Part shown: one piece after another, positions 54,822 to 64,000 of the stretch
How positions within the stretch are numbered: the first letter of the stretch is position 1
Layout: every line of letters begins with the position of its first letter
Source: Gambelia wislizenii
Lineage: Eukaryota; Chordata; Lepidosauria; Squamata; Crotaphytidae
Length of the DNA stretch: 64,000 bases
Reading direction: 5' to 3'
NCBI GenBank assembly: GCA_030847615.1
Contig: JAUMIR010000002.1
Location: forward strand, 197,701,809-197,765,808
Position numbers and translations under genes: made by a program
Notes under the pieces: model-generated
The model's input: the letters and a program-made list of their open reading frames with translations, nothing else
The model's database searches: none
What the model was told of the DNA's origin: nothing

Positions 54822-55405
54822 GAGTTGAAAGAGACCATAAACTTTTCTCATCACTTTAATTCATTGCTGTCCATTTTTAGTACATTTAAATGTTTTTAAT
54901 TCAACAGTTTAATAATTAATCAACAAAGTAATTTTATAAAATGTATTTGGCATTTTCATCTGAACAAATTAAAATTTTCTTTATCAGTTAACATTAATGA
55001 AGCAGCATGACCATTAATGTTTCTGAGAGCCCACTGCATTTTTATCCTTCTTCTTAACAGCAATGCATTTAGAGCAAAGGGTTATTGGCTTGGAAAGTAC
55101 TTGTGTGACTCATATGATGTTGAAATTTTCCATGTTACTTGTGTGATGTAGAAGAAGCAGCTACATGGAGTATCATGCAGAGGTTGCAGGGATGGTCCAT
55201 AACCCCACAATGAAATGATGTATTGCCTCAGACTAATGGAAGTTTAATTACCATGTCAAAGGATTTTATTCTCCAGAGGGTGGTAACATCCAGGAAAAAG
55301 GTGGGAGAAAAGTCTTGGTTTCATCAGGACAAGAATATTCAAATATACACACTGTGGCCTTCAGGTAAGTAGGATGTGAATGAAGAAACTTTGGGTGGGT
55401 GATAC
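54822..55405. other. Unannotated DNA
   Basis: No exon or repeat terminus recognised. AT-rich. Confidence 0.4.
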
Positions 55406-55654
55406 TTGGGAGATTATCACACAGGTCCCTGGAAACTATGTCTGTCCCGCTACCCCCCCCCCCATCTGCCCCACTCGCCCCCCACTCCCATCCCTGTAAC
55501 ACTAAAAACAACAACAACAACAACAACAACACTTTTCAACTACCTTTTATCAGAAGCGAAACGGCTCCCCCTCCCCTTGGCTTCACTGCAGTAAATGCAG
55601 CTGTCATAAAGCTGCTTTTACTGCAGTGAAGCCAAATCCCGCTCATTCTCGCGA

Positions 55655-57405
55655 ACAAGGAAATGGTAGGACCGCTGCATAGAGAAGATGGTGAAAGGCT
55701 AACAGGGGACAGAGAAAAGGCAGAACTACTTAACACCTTATTTGCTTCAGTCTTCTCCCAAAGGGGGAAGAGTGCTCAACCTGGGGGAAATGGAGCAGAT
55801 GATGCAGTAGGGGAAATGCAGCACAGAATTGGTAAAGAGGTAGTTCAGGAATACCTGGCCAGTATAAATGAGTTCAAGTCTCCAGGCCCAGATAAATTTC
55901 ATCCAAGGGTATTAAAAGAACTTGCAGAAGTAATCTCAGAACCACTGTCAATAATCTTTGAGAATTCCTGGAGAACAGGAGAGGTCCCAGCAGACTGGAG
56001 GGGGGGAAATGTTGTCCCCATCTTTAAAAAGGAGGGGAAAGAAGACCGAAATAATTACTGCCCAGTCAGCCTGATATCAATACTAGGAAAGATTCTAGAT
56101 CAGATCATTAAACAGACAGTCTGTAACCACTTAGAAAGGAATGCCGTGATCACAAAAAGTCAACATGGATTTCTCAAAAACAAGTCGTGCCAGACTAATC
56201 TCATCTCTTTTTTTGATAGAGTTACAAACTTGATAGATGAAGGGAACGCAGTGGATGTAGTGTATCTTGATTTCAGTAAGGCTTTTGACAAGGTCCCCCA
56301 TGACATTCTTGCAAAAAAGTTAGTAATATGCGGGCTAGACAATGCAACTGTTAGGTGGATTTGTAATTGGTTGACTGACCAAACCCAAAGGGTAGTCACC
56401 AATGGCTCCTCTTCATCTTGGAGAGAAGTGACCAGTGGGGTGGCACAGGGTTCTGTCCTTGGCCCAGTGCTATTCAATATCTTTATCAATGACTTGGATG
56501 AGGGAATAGAGGGTATGCTTATCAAATTTGCAGATGACACCAAATTAGGAGGGGTAGCTAATACCCCAGAGGACAGGATCAGACTCCAAAATGACCTGAA
56601 CAGATTAGAAAGCTGGGCCAATATTAACAAAATGAATTTCAACAGGGAGAAATGTTGGATACTACACTTGGGCAGTAAAAATGAAATGTACAGATATAGG
56701 ATGGGCGACGCATGGCTTGAGGGAGTATATGTGAAAAGGATCTAGGAGTCTTAGTGGACCACAAGCTGAACATGAGTCATCAGTGTGATGCAGCAGCTAA
56801 AAAAGCCAATGCAATTCTAGGCTGCATTAATAGGAGTATAGTGTCTAGATCAAGGGAAGTAATGGTGCCACTGTATTCTGCTTTGGTCAGACTTCACCTG
56901 GAGAACTGTGTCCAGTTCTGGGCACCATAATTCAGGAAGGATATTGAGAAGCTGGAATGTGTCCAGAGGAAGGCAACCAGGATGGTGGGTGGTCTGGAAG
57001 CCATGCCCTGTGAGGAGCAGCTTAGGGAGCTGGGCATGTTTAGTCTGGAGAAGAGAAGGTTGAGAAGGGACATGATAGCCATGTTTAAATATTTGAAGGG
57101 ATGTCATACTGACGATGGAGCAGGCTTGTTTTCTGCTGCTCCAGAGACTATGACATGGAGCAATGGGTTCAAACTACAGAAAAAGAGATTCCACCTGAAC
57201 ATTAGGAGGAACTTCCTGACAGTAAGAGCTGTTCGGAAGTGGAATACACTGCCTCTGAGTGTGGTGGAGTCTCCTTCTTTGGAGGTTTTTAAACAGAGGC
57301 TGGATGGCCACCTGTCAGGAATGCTTTGATTATGTATTCCTGTGTGGCAGGGGGTTGGACTGGATGGCCCTTGTGGTCTCTTCCAACTCTATGATTCTGT
57401 GATTC
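55655..57405 (+). mobile_element. CR1 LINE, 5'-truncated, complete 3' end
   Basis: It starts inside the region before the RT domain and ends with the CR1 hallmark of short tail repeats ('tctatgattctgtgattc'). It interrupts E12 within its A-rich part, so it is younger than E12. The ORF is almost intact, which indicates a recent insertion. Confidence 0.9.
55663..57329 (+). pseudogene. CR1 reverse transcriptase, one frameshift
   Basis: The first frame (55663-56745) covers '[13 protein letters not shown]', '[15 protein letters not shown]', '[16 protein letters not shown]' (motif 1-2 region), '[14 protein letters not shown]' (motif A), '[19 protein letters not shown]' (motif B) and '[10 protein letters not shown]' (catalytic ADD). 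A shift near 56735-56750 moves the frame. The rest (to the stop at 57327-57329) has '[13 protein letters not shown]', '[11 protein letters not shown]' with one stop, and the C-terminal 'RLRRDMIAMFKYLKG...NIRRNFLTVRAVRKWNTLP'. The 5' endonuclease is missing, so it cannot mobilise itself. Confidence 0.9.
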
Positions 57406-57819
57406 AAACATCAAAAAATTAAAACAAAGCCCTAAAACAGAAAAGAAAAGCCCAAATAACCTGGGGGAGGGGGAAGGGTGTCACTTACCTGGCTGTCCCA
57501 ATCGAAACTGGAAGTCTTCAGCATGGACCTCCTGCTGATGTCACTTCACGATGTCATCTCGGCATCGTAACGGTTCTCTGTTCACTTGCCCGTCATTACG
57601 TTATAATAACAGAACGGGCTTCTTATTCACGGATTTTCCCATGAATAAGAGGAAGTGGGGGGGGGGAACAGGAGCAGAACAGGAGCATCGCAGGAGAGGG
57701 ACGACGTCATCTAAAAGGCAAGCCTTTTAGCGATCTCCTGTCATCCCTGTCCTGGGATGTTTTCAGTGTGTGATAATCTCCTTGGACAAATGAGTTATTC
57801 ATGGATATGGATAGATTTA

Positions 57820-58365
57820 GGAGATTATCAGAGGGGGACAAATATAATGTCCCTGTCTCACAGTCTCCTCTCCCGCTCCACTCCCATCCCTTTAACATTT
57901 AAATCCCCCCCGACCTACCTTTTTTGTGCTTTAAAAAGTGCTCCCCTCCTCTCCAGCAATCCAGGAGTGAATGGAGCTCTTATGGAGCCCCATTCACTTC
58001 CTGGAAAGGACATCCCAGCTGTTCTCGCAAGAGAACGATCACATGCAAAATTCAAAAATAAAAATAAAAGGTAAAAAATTACACAAAGCACAAATCACAT
58101 TTTAAAACCCCAAGTAACCCGGGGGGGGGGGAGTGTGTCACTTACCCAATGTCCCAATTTCAACCGTAAGGATTCGGCACGGGCCTCTCAGTGATGCTGT
58201 CATCGTGCCAGCATAACGGGACATCTTTTCATTCATCCGTTGTTCCATTACAGAAACAGAACGATTGGTCAATTCACAGGTTAGCCTGAGCATAACGACA
58301 CAGGGATGACAATGTCTGAAAGGGACATCCCTATGGTGGGATATTAAGGTCATCTGATAATCTCC
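57820..58365. mobile_element. Fold-back-related element E13, TSD imperfect (TTA/GTA)
   Basis: The ends GGAGATTATCAGAGGGGG and the complement of GGAGATTATCAGATGACC enclose 546 bp. The interior has the family landmarks: 'ttctcgcaagagaacgatc' (58020), an A-rich tract, a G-run, and minus-strand GGGTAAGTG (58138-58146). The right inner box complement TGTCTGAAAGG is only 38 bp from the outer box. It lies 38 bp to the right of E12. Confidence 0.8.
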
Positions 58366-58368
58366 GTA

Positions 58369-58974
58369 GAAGTGAAAACATGAAACGGACATGTTGTGAA
58401 TCAAATAGGGCTCCAAGAAGACATGCTCCCAATTTTTAAAAAAAACTAATTGATTTTTAATAGGGTCAGCTTTTTCACTCTTTGGCCATGACTTGCTCCA
58501 TACTTCATTTAGTTGCCACAGAGAAATGTGACAGTAGTGGCTAACATCTCTTTCCCCCCACCCTCCAGTTTAATGGCAACTAGCGGTGGCTAAGAAGTCA
58601 CTTAATGAACCGTAAGTGAGGAGTCACTGAGGAGATGGAGTGAGGGGAAGATTTCAAACAGAAACAGCCTGAGGAGGAAGGGCTAAGCACTTCATCTCTA
58701 TTCACTGGTCTTCCACTCAAGATTGAACTTTCCCATGACTACTTTTCATTCATTGGAATGACATTACATTCAATTGTGTGTCATGTATACTTTGGCTCTC
58801 AAGCAACATCTTACCTCATTCACAAATGAGAGAAAATGGTCTTCTTCCTCTGTCTCCTTTGTCAAAGGTTTTGTCCAATAAGGGCATCTAAACTTGCTTA
58901 TTCTTTCATCTCCCAACTGATCTAATATTACTACAAATCATGCAGGTGGGTGAGGCAAGAAAATTGAAGTCTGA
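58369..58974. other. Unannotated DNA
   Basis: No exon or repeat terminus recognised. Confidence 0.4.
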
Positions 58975-59804
58975 AATACTGCTTTTCATTTTTAAAAAAT
59001 TAAAGCGGTTTACAATAAAAAAAATTGATATACATTAAAACCAATTGATAAAATAACAAAACAATGATAAAATAATAAAAATTGATTGGAATGATTTCTT
59101 TAAAAACAAAGGTCATCAACAACATTGGTGATCAAGAAAATGTCCAGGAAAATACCTGGGCATACAAATTAATCTTTAGCAGATTGAAGATGTGCTGGGA
59201 GCCCACCTGGTTTTTGATGGAGACATCATTCCATATGGTAGACATCACAAGGGTGAAAGCATTATCGTGAAAGAAACTCCACTAGGCCACAGTACAGTCT
59301 GTGTGAAAGAAGGCTGTTTCTCAAATAACCTGAGCCAGAGCAGTTTAGGGCCTTATCAGTCAAGGGTGACACCTTGAATCAGGCTTGCTATCTATCTATC
59401 TGGTAACTAGAGCATACATTTCAGGGGTGATTTATACGGCAGCTGATGCATTCTGTACTGGCTACGATTCCTGAACTGAGCCTGAGGCAGGCCCAGAAAA
59501 AAACACTATTGTCATGCAGTCTTGAGGTTACCATTGTGTGGATTACTATGGCTAGGCTATACCTGTCCAGAACTGATTGTAGCCTCTGTATCAGTCAAAA
59601 CTAGCAGTAAGAGCTCTTTTCTCATTGAGGCCGCTTGGGTCTCCACAGGTAGAGATGAATCCATGAGGAACCCAAGGCTTTGCACCTCATACCTGCCTCT
59701 ATAGGCAGAATCCAATCCCACATCAAGGACAGACTACTCAACTCCCTCAGCTGGGAATCACTTACCCATATAGCCTCTGTATTTCTGGGATTCAGCCACA
59801 ATTG

Positions 59805-59805
<1 letters not shown>
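58975..59805 (-). pseudogene. L2-type LINE 3' part, old
   Basis: The complement of 'aaagcggtttacaataaaa' is an L2-like tail. The rest gives broken pieces of the L2 C-terminal region ('taaggccctaaactgctctg' complement, 'ggattcagccacaattggtt'). Many stops. The young L2 fragment at 59806 begins at its right edge. Confidence 0.55.
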
Positions 59806-59841
<36 letters not shown>

Positions 59842-60290
59842 TTTTATTTCTATCCCGCCCCTCTGCAATGCAATCGGGGCAGCTTACAATATAAAAACTC
59901 CATAGTCCCAGTACCCTAGCCCACCCCCCTTAAAATAATATTAAATTATAAAAGATTAAAAACATACAGTAAATTAAAAATATATAAATTAGAAAAAGAT
60001 TAAAACATACAATAGTTTTAAAAAAAAATCTGATTACAGCTCAGGGAGGACAGCCGAGTCTTGGGCCGGGATAGTTATTCAGGAAAGGCCTGCCAGAAAA
60101 GATCCGTCTTGACAGCTTTTTTAAAGCTGTCTAAGGTGGTAATAAGACGGATCTCGTCTGGCAGGCCGTTCCATAATCTGGGAGTGGCAGCAGAGAAGGC
60201 CCTCTGGGAGGTCACCGACAGCCTTGTTTTCATAGGTTGTAACAGATTTCTCCCAGAGGACCGAAGTGCGTGGGGGGGGGGGCTACGGAA
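59806..60290 (-). mobile_element. L2-type LINE, very short young copy
   Basis: The complement is almost identical to 28310-28800: (ATT)n tail, 'tctatcccgcccctctgc', 'actccatagtcccagtaccc', and the coding end ('SAAAPRLWNGLP' region on the minus strand). Truncated at about 60290 after 'cgaagtgcg'. Same subfamily as 27618-28808. Confidence 0.85.
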
Positions 60291-60769
60291 GGAAAGAACC
60301 CTTGGAAAGAACCCTCAAAGTTAACTTGGAAAGAACCCTCAAAGTAGCTGGTTATAGTTGTCAAGCTCTGGTTGACTGCATAATGATGTCATCACGGGTG
60401 GCAGTGGTGCAGTGGCAGTGGCGGAAGTAACAAAGGGGCAGCAGCAGTGGGAAGGCAGAGAAAGGCATCTCTGGAGAGAAACCTGACAAGTCCAGTGTAC
60501 ACTATTTCCTTAGAGCCTAGTTTACAACCGGGTCCTTGAAACTAAAGGTGCTCTGGAAAAGTTGCCTTGCAAAATTACACATCCCACACAACCCTGAAAA
60601 ATGTGCATTATGCCAGCATGGCAGACTGGCATAGTGCACCTAGAGGACTGTGGCTAGCTGGAGGTACAATTTGTTACTTACAAATGTAAGTAAAACTGTT
60701 ACTTTTTAGCTGCTTAAAAAAAAAAAACAGTCTTGAATCCACGTTAAAGAAGATGCATAAAAATACATT
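60291..60769. other. Unannotated DNA
   Basis: No exon recognised. 'cttggaaagaaccctc' is repeated at 60300-60345. Confidence 0.4.
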
Positions 60770-61075
60770 TTAAAGTCCAGTCGGTCGCAGCCACCTCTAT
60801 TTTTTGTATCTGTTAAGGCTGGCCATTTAACCCTGGGTTATTTCTCTCCCCATATAAATGCTCCGAGATCTTTCTGCCAAATCTTGAATGATTTCCCATT
60901 ACTGATGATTGGTAAGTTTTGGAGGAGAAAAAGTAATTTTGGGAGAATGTTCATTTTTACCACAGATATTCTTCCAAATAGAGATAAATTTAATTTTGAC
61001 CATCTTACTACTCTTTTTTGATTTCTTGCCATGTCTTTTTGTAGTTGTTTTCAAATTAGTCCATGTTCCATTTAG

Positions 61076-62541
61076 TTGGATTGACCTTCAGGATGAAAAA
61101 CGACAAAACCTCAAAGGGTATAATCTAAGATATGGGTGGCATGCCTACATTTGGTATGAAAACATATAGTTAAATAAATAATTTAACAACCATGCCATCA
61201 AAGAATCTTTACTAAGAATATGGCTGATCCAAAAGAAAAACGTTTACAGAAAATACCTTTATGGGTCTCCCCACAAGACACCTTTATGGGTGGATGGAGA
61301 TCCATGGACAAATGGAGAAGATATAAAGATCTATTAACAAAAGACGAATATAGGAATCTCAATATGAAATCAAGAGAACATCTTGAAGAGAGTATAGAAA
61401 AAATTCAATGGCTTACTTACCTACAATTAATTGGAAGAAACAAAGAGGATCAGAAAAAATAAAGATTTGAACAAAAAGAAAATGAATTAGACAATATAAT
61501 CTGGGGGAAAACCAAAAGCAAAATTTCAAAGTTTTATGAAATATTGTGAACAAGAGAGTTGAAAAAAGAACTGATTAAGGACTCAATGCTTAAATGGGCA
61601 ATTATTTTTTTATATCTACTTAATTTGGAAGATTGGGAGTATGCCCATAAGAAAACAAATAAGTTCATGGCCAGTCAAAATTTAAAAGAGAATTACTTTA
61701 AAATAGCTAATAGATGGTACTACACACTGACTAAAATTAGAAAAATGTTGAAATCAGAGAGCAATCTATGTTGGAAATGTCATAACACTCCTGATACACT
61801 ATTTCACATATGGACCTGTGAGCAAGTAAAGAGTTTCTGGACTAAAGTTCATATGATCATTACAAAAATACTTCAAATACATTGTCCTATAAAGTTAGAA
61901 CTATATCTCTTAAACATAACTAGCATATTAGAAAAGAAAGATGGAATTAGAGTTTGGAAAATCCTGCTATATATGATTTCTGCCATGAGATTAATTCTGG
62001 CACAGAAATGGAAAGTTAAAGGAACTCCAACTTTAAATGACTGGCTTTTGAAATTCGTGGACTTGGTAGAGTTAGGACATTTTCAGACAGCGCTAAATGG
62101 AGCTTACTGCGGGATGAGCTCCCAGAAGAGGAACAGCGCTCTTGCGCGGCAGGAGGTCGTTTTCGGACACCGCCGTCCCTCTTCTGAGATCATCAGTGTC
62201 ACTTCCGTTAAGCTTTGAAAGTAGCCACGCCATATTTTAAGCACGGGCAACTTCTGTGCTTAAAATATGGGGCGGCCATTTCAAAAGCTTAACGGAAGTG
62301 ACACTGATGATCTCAGAAGAGGGACGGCGGTGTCCGAAAATGACCTCCTGCTGTGCAAGAGTGCCGTTCCTCTTCCGGGAGCTCATCCCACGGTAAGCTC
62401 CATTTAGCGCTGTCTGAAAATGTCCTTAGATAATTTAACTAATAAGTTTCAGGCAAACTCCTCAAACCAATTAGAAATAGACTGGATGTCAGTAATAATG
62501 TACTGTAAAGAAAACTGGGACATTTGTGAAATACATTTCTA
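61076..62541 (+). pseudogene. L1 ORF2 C-terminal third, broken
   Basis: 'NLRYGWHAYIWYENI' parallels 'NSRYGWHAYLVYN' of the minus-strand L1 at about 17600. Later blocks are 'LIKDSMLKWAI', 'NYFKIANRWYYT' and the Cys/His segment LCWKCHNTPDTLFHIWTCE (Cys-X2-Cys, His, Cys; about 61768-61824). 'LNDWLLKFVDLVEL' follows, then E14, then the true C-terminus and stop at 62539-62541. Several stops precede 61559. It is a different L1 subfamily from the 16753-22730 copy. Confidence 0.8.
62075..62425. mobile_element. Fold-back element E14, 3-bp TSD (TTA), inside L1 ORF2
   Basis: The ends GGACATTTTCAGACAGCGC and its exact complement are flanked by TTA (62072-62074, 62426-62428). The 351 bp form a near-perfect hairpin with the loop near 62250 ('ttttaagcacggg', 'ctgtgcttaaaa'). 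Inner boxes TTTTCGGACACC (62160) and complement GTGTCCGAAAA (62330) lie 80 bp from the outer boxes at both ends. Excision plus one TTA restores the L1 frame through to its stop. Confidence 0.9.
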
Positions 62542-62892
62542 AATTTAGATCTAGAAGATATAAGGTTTGAATAGCTAGATTATAGAGGAGACTGCATTAG
62601 GTAACAATTTCTCAAAACAATGCATTGTAACAGGTGGTGTATACTTGTTAGATAATTAAATATGATAGGAAGATAATGTGACTCAAAGATGCAAACTTCA
62701 TGCCTTTTTATGGATAATGAAAGTAAGTCAATCTGAGAAGATTCAAAAATCAGTGTACAAATCTGTTTGGATATTTTATAGAAATGTAAAAATGGGGGAA
62801 AGATTGTAATGAGATAATTACACTTTTGTAAAAACTGAATGCAACAATCTCCTTATGTAATAAAATATTTATTTTTTAAAAATAGAATAATC

Positions 62893-63547
62893 TCTGATGC
62901 CTTGTCTACACTAGTGAAAACTCCAAATCCCCCCGAATCTGACCCGATAATACCATACAACATGTGGCCTTCTCCCTAAATCTGGTATGAAAATGCCAGA
63001 TGACGTACAGCCCTATCTGCCCCAGGCTCAGGGTATACCACCTACATCCAGGTTTTAGAAAACTTGCAGTTTTCTCTAGAGTTTGCTGGAAACATAAGAG
63101 AAAACTGTAGTGTGAACAAAGGATCTGCACTGGATTCAGGGGGTGGGGAAGCAGAACAATTGCTGCCTAACAGGCACTGCCATTCCCCTCCCCTCCTCTG
63201 CGCTGCCACCACTACCTCTATCTTCTTTGAGTACAGCTGCTTGTTCTGACCTTGGGATGCTGGGAAGGCAGAGGCCTGTGTGTGGCCACTCATTCCGAGG
63301 GCAGAAGGAGCAGCTGCACCCGGTGCACTTGCTTGCTCTGCCCCTAGAAAAGGTGCTGCATGTCGGGAAGGCAGCGGCCTGGTGCAGTCATTCATTCTGA
63401 AGTCAGAGCGAGGGGCTGTGTTGCAAGTAAAAGTCCAAATGAATCAGATTTGGGCTTTGGCCAAGGTGTGGCACTTAAATCTGGGCCAGAGTAATTCAAA
63501 TTTCATCTGATGCAGCTCAGGTGCAGCTCTGGGCCAAAGTAGTCTGA
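62893..63547 (+). mobile_element. TIR element, family C-c
   Basis: The left end 'gccttgtctacactagtg' is followed by blocks shared with 50862-51640 ('ccctatctgccccaggctca', 'aaaacttgcagttttctc', 'ggcaggcactgccattcc'). The right end is near 'ggccaaagtagtctgaca'. No coding capacity. Confidence 0.6.
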
Positions 63548-64000
63548 CAACTTTATCAGACCACCCTCCTCAAAAGTTCTTTTGCCAGCATAAATTGTGG
63601 CATTTTTATGCCATCAAAAGAACTCCCCCACCAACAGACCTTACCTTGCTCCTGTTAAGGAGGCAGCCCAAGCACTTCCTGGTTTCAAATCCCACCGATT
63701 TTCGCGAGAAGACACTAGCGCAGGAAATGAAAAAAACAAAACAAATTAAAACACAAAAAGTTAACACAAGCACAAAAAACCACACTTTTAAAGTCCCAAG
63801 TAAACAGGGGCGGGGGGTCATAAAAAGAACATCCCCTATCTTGCTGTTGCAATCTCACCTGGAAGTGTTTGCCCATGCATGCTGCATTCACGTGAGTACA
63901 ATGGTGCACATATTCAAACACTGGCAATACTGGCAGAAAATCGCCACGGAGGATCAATTGACGGCTTGGCCTGTCAATAAAATAAGATTTTATAATAAAA
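63548..64000. mobile_element. Fold-back-related element E15, cut by the window edge
   Basis: The left end CAACTTTATCAGACCACC matches the consensus apart from the first two bases. The interior follows the E10-E13 order: 'ttttcgcgagaagacactag' (63700, a preserved CGCGAGA core), an A/C-rich tract, a G-run and 'cacctggaagtgtttgcc' (GGAAGT). The right end lies beyond position 64000. The flank to its left is TGA. Confidence 0.7.

Larger units (their letters stand above)
55409..57781. mobile_element. Fold-back-related element E12, 3-bp TSD (TTG), split by CR1
   Basis: The ends GGAGATTATCACACAGG and the complement of GGAGATTATCACACACTG are flanked by TTG (55406-55408, 57782-57784). Removing the nested CR1 (about 55655-57405) leaves about 620 bp, like E10 and E11. 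A CAA microsatellite lies at 55507-55531, a decayed TCTCGCGA at 55648 and a minus-strand CCAGGTAAGTG (57481-57491). The right-arm inner box (ATCTAAAAG, 57709) lies 59 bp from the outer box and has lost one base of the motif. Confidence 0.85.
60770..62880 (+). mobile_element. L1-type LINE with 5' inversion (twin priming)
   Basis: From about 61070 to 62541 the plus strand encodes the ORF2 C-terminal third; the 3' UTR ends near the 'aataaaa' at 62860. The first 300 bp (about 60770-61067) encode the immediately preceding ORF2 segment on the minus strand ('[15 protein letters not shown]', 'FIWGEK', then 'ALTDTKNRGG'). The inverted piece ends about 18 codons before the point where the plus piece starts (WIDLQDEK). 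This inversion-plus-small-deletion is the signature of twin priming during L1 integration. Element E14 interrupts it. Confidence 0.85.

Noticed and set aside
1..64000. CRISPR arrays, bacterial operons, ribosomal RNA genes
   Set aside because: None seen. Direct repeats are microsatellites, minisatellites or dispersed transposons of a vertebrate genome.
1..64000. Endogenous retrovirus or LTR element
   Set aside because: No protease, integrase or LTR-type TG...CA direct pair was recognised; all RT motifs found belong to LINE or Penelope types.

Overview
This window is vertebrate nuclear DNA, almost certainly from a squamate reptile and most likely an iguanian-type lizard. The inference rests on repeat content: L1-, Tx1-like, L2-, CR1- and Penelope-type retroelements side by side, a tRNA-derived SINE in many copies, and a dense load of short inverted-repeat DNA transposons. 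No complete host gene is visible. The only host-like coding signal is a short candidate first exon (ATG at 10145, splice donor at 10172) behind a cluster of CCAAT boxes.

Layout. 0-8 kb: mostly single-copy DNA with two Tigger-like elements, four copies of a roughly 220-bp palindromic MITE (one split by a 1,039-bp insertion) and SINEs. 8-13.3 kb: three fold-back elements, a pair of TIR elements, the CCAAT cluster and more SINEs. 15.8-22.7 kb: a chimeric GC-rich minisatellite element abutting a nearly full-length minus-strand L1. 23.4-25.5 kb: a decayed Tx1-like L1 split by a TIR element. 27.4-29.8 kb: a second TIR element of that family split by a young L2. 30.8-38.9 kb: LINE fragments, fold-back elements and two head-to-head Penelope copies with a Tigger-like insertion at their junction. 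39-43 kb: fold-back and TIR elements. 44.3-46 kb: an old L2. 48.6-58.4 kb: a cluster of TIR and fold-back elements, one holding a 5'-truncated CR1. 59-62.9 kb: two L2 fragments and a 5'-inverted L1 split by another fold-back element. A last fold-back element runs off the right edge.

The most interesting content is a group of about 15 mostly fold-back DNA elements (200-630 bp) sharing the terminal consensus GGANWTTWTCAGAYR. Ten are flanked by exact 3-bp target duplications that are not of one fixed sequence (TGA, ATG, ACA, TAA, TGT, TTT, TCA, ATA, TTG, TTA). Three sit inside a recognisable element (a SINE and two L1 ORF2s), and removing the element plus one 3-bp copy restores the host sequence or frame. 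Most ends carry a second, same-orientation copy of the terminal box inside the arm. By hand count the box-to-box distances cluster at about 59, 70 and 80 bp, so a two-box transposase-binding end is plausible. One element with unrelated termini (36295-36592) follows the same plan. No transposase is encoded here and I could not assign the superfamily.
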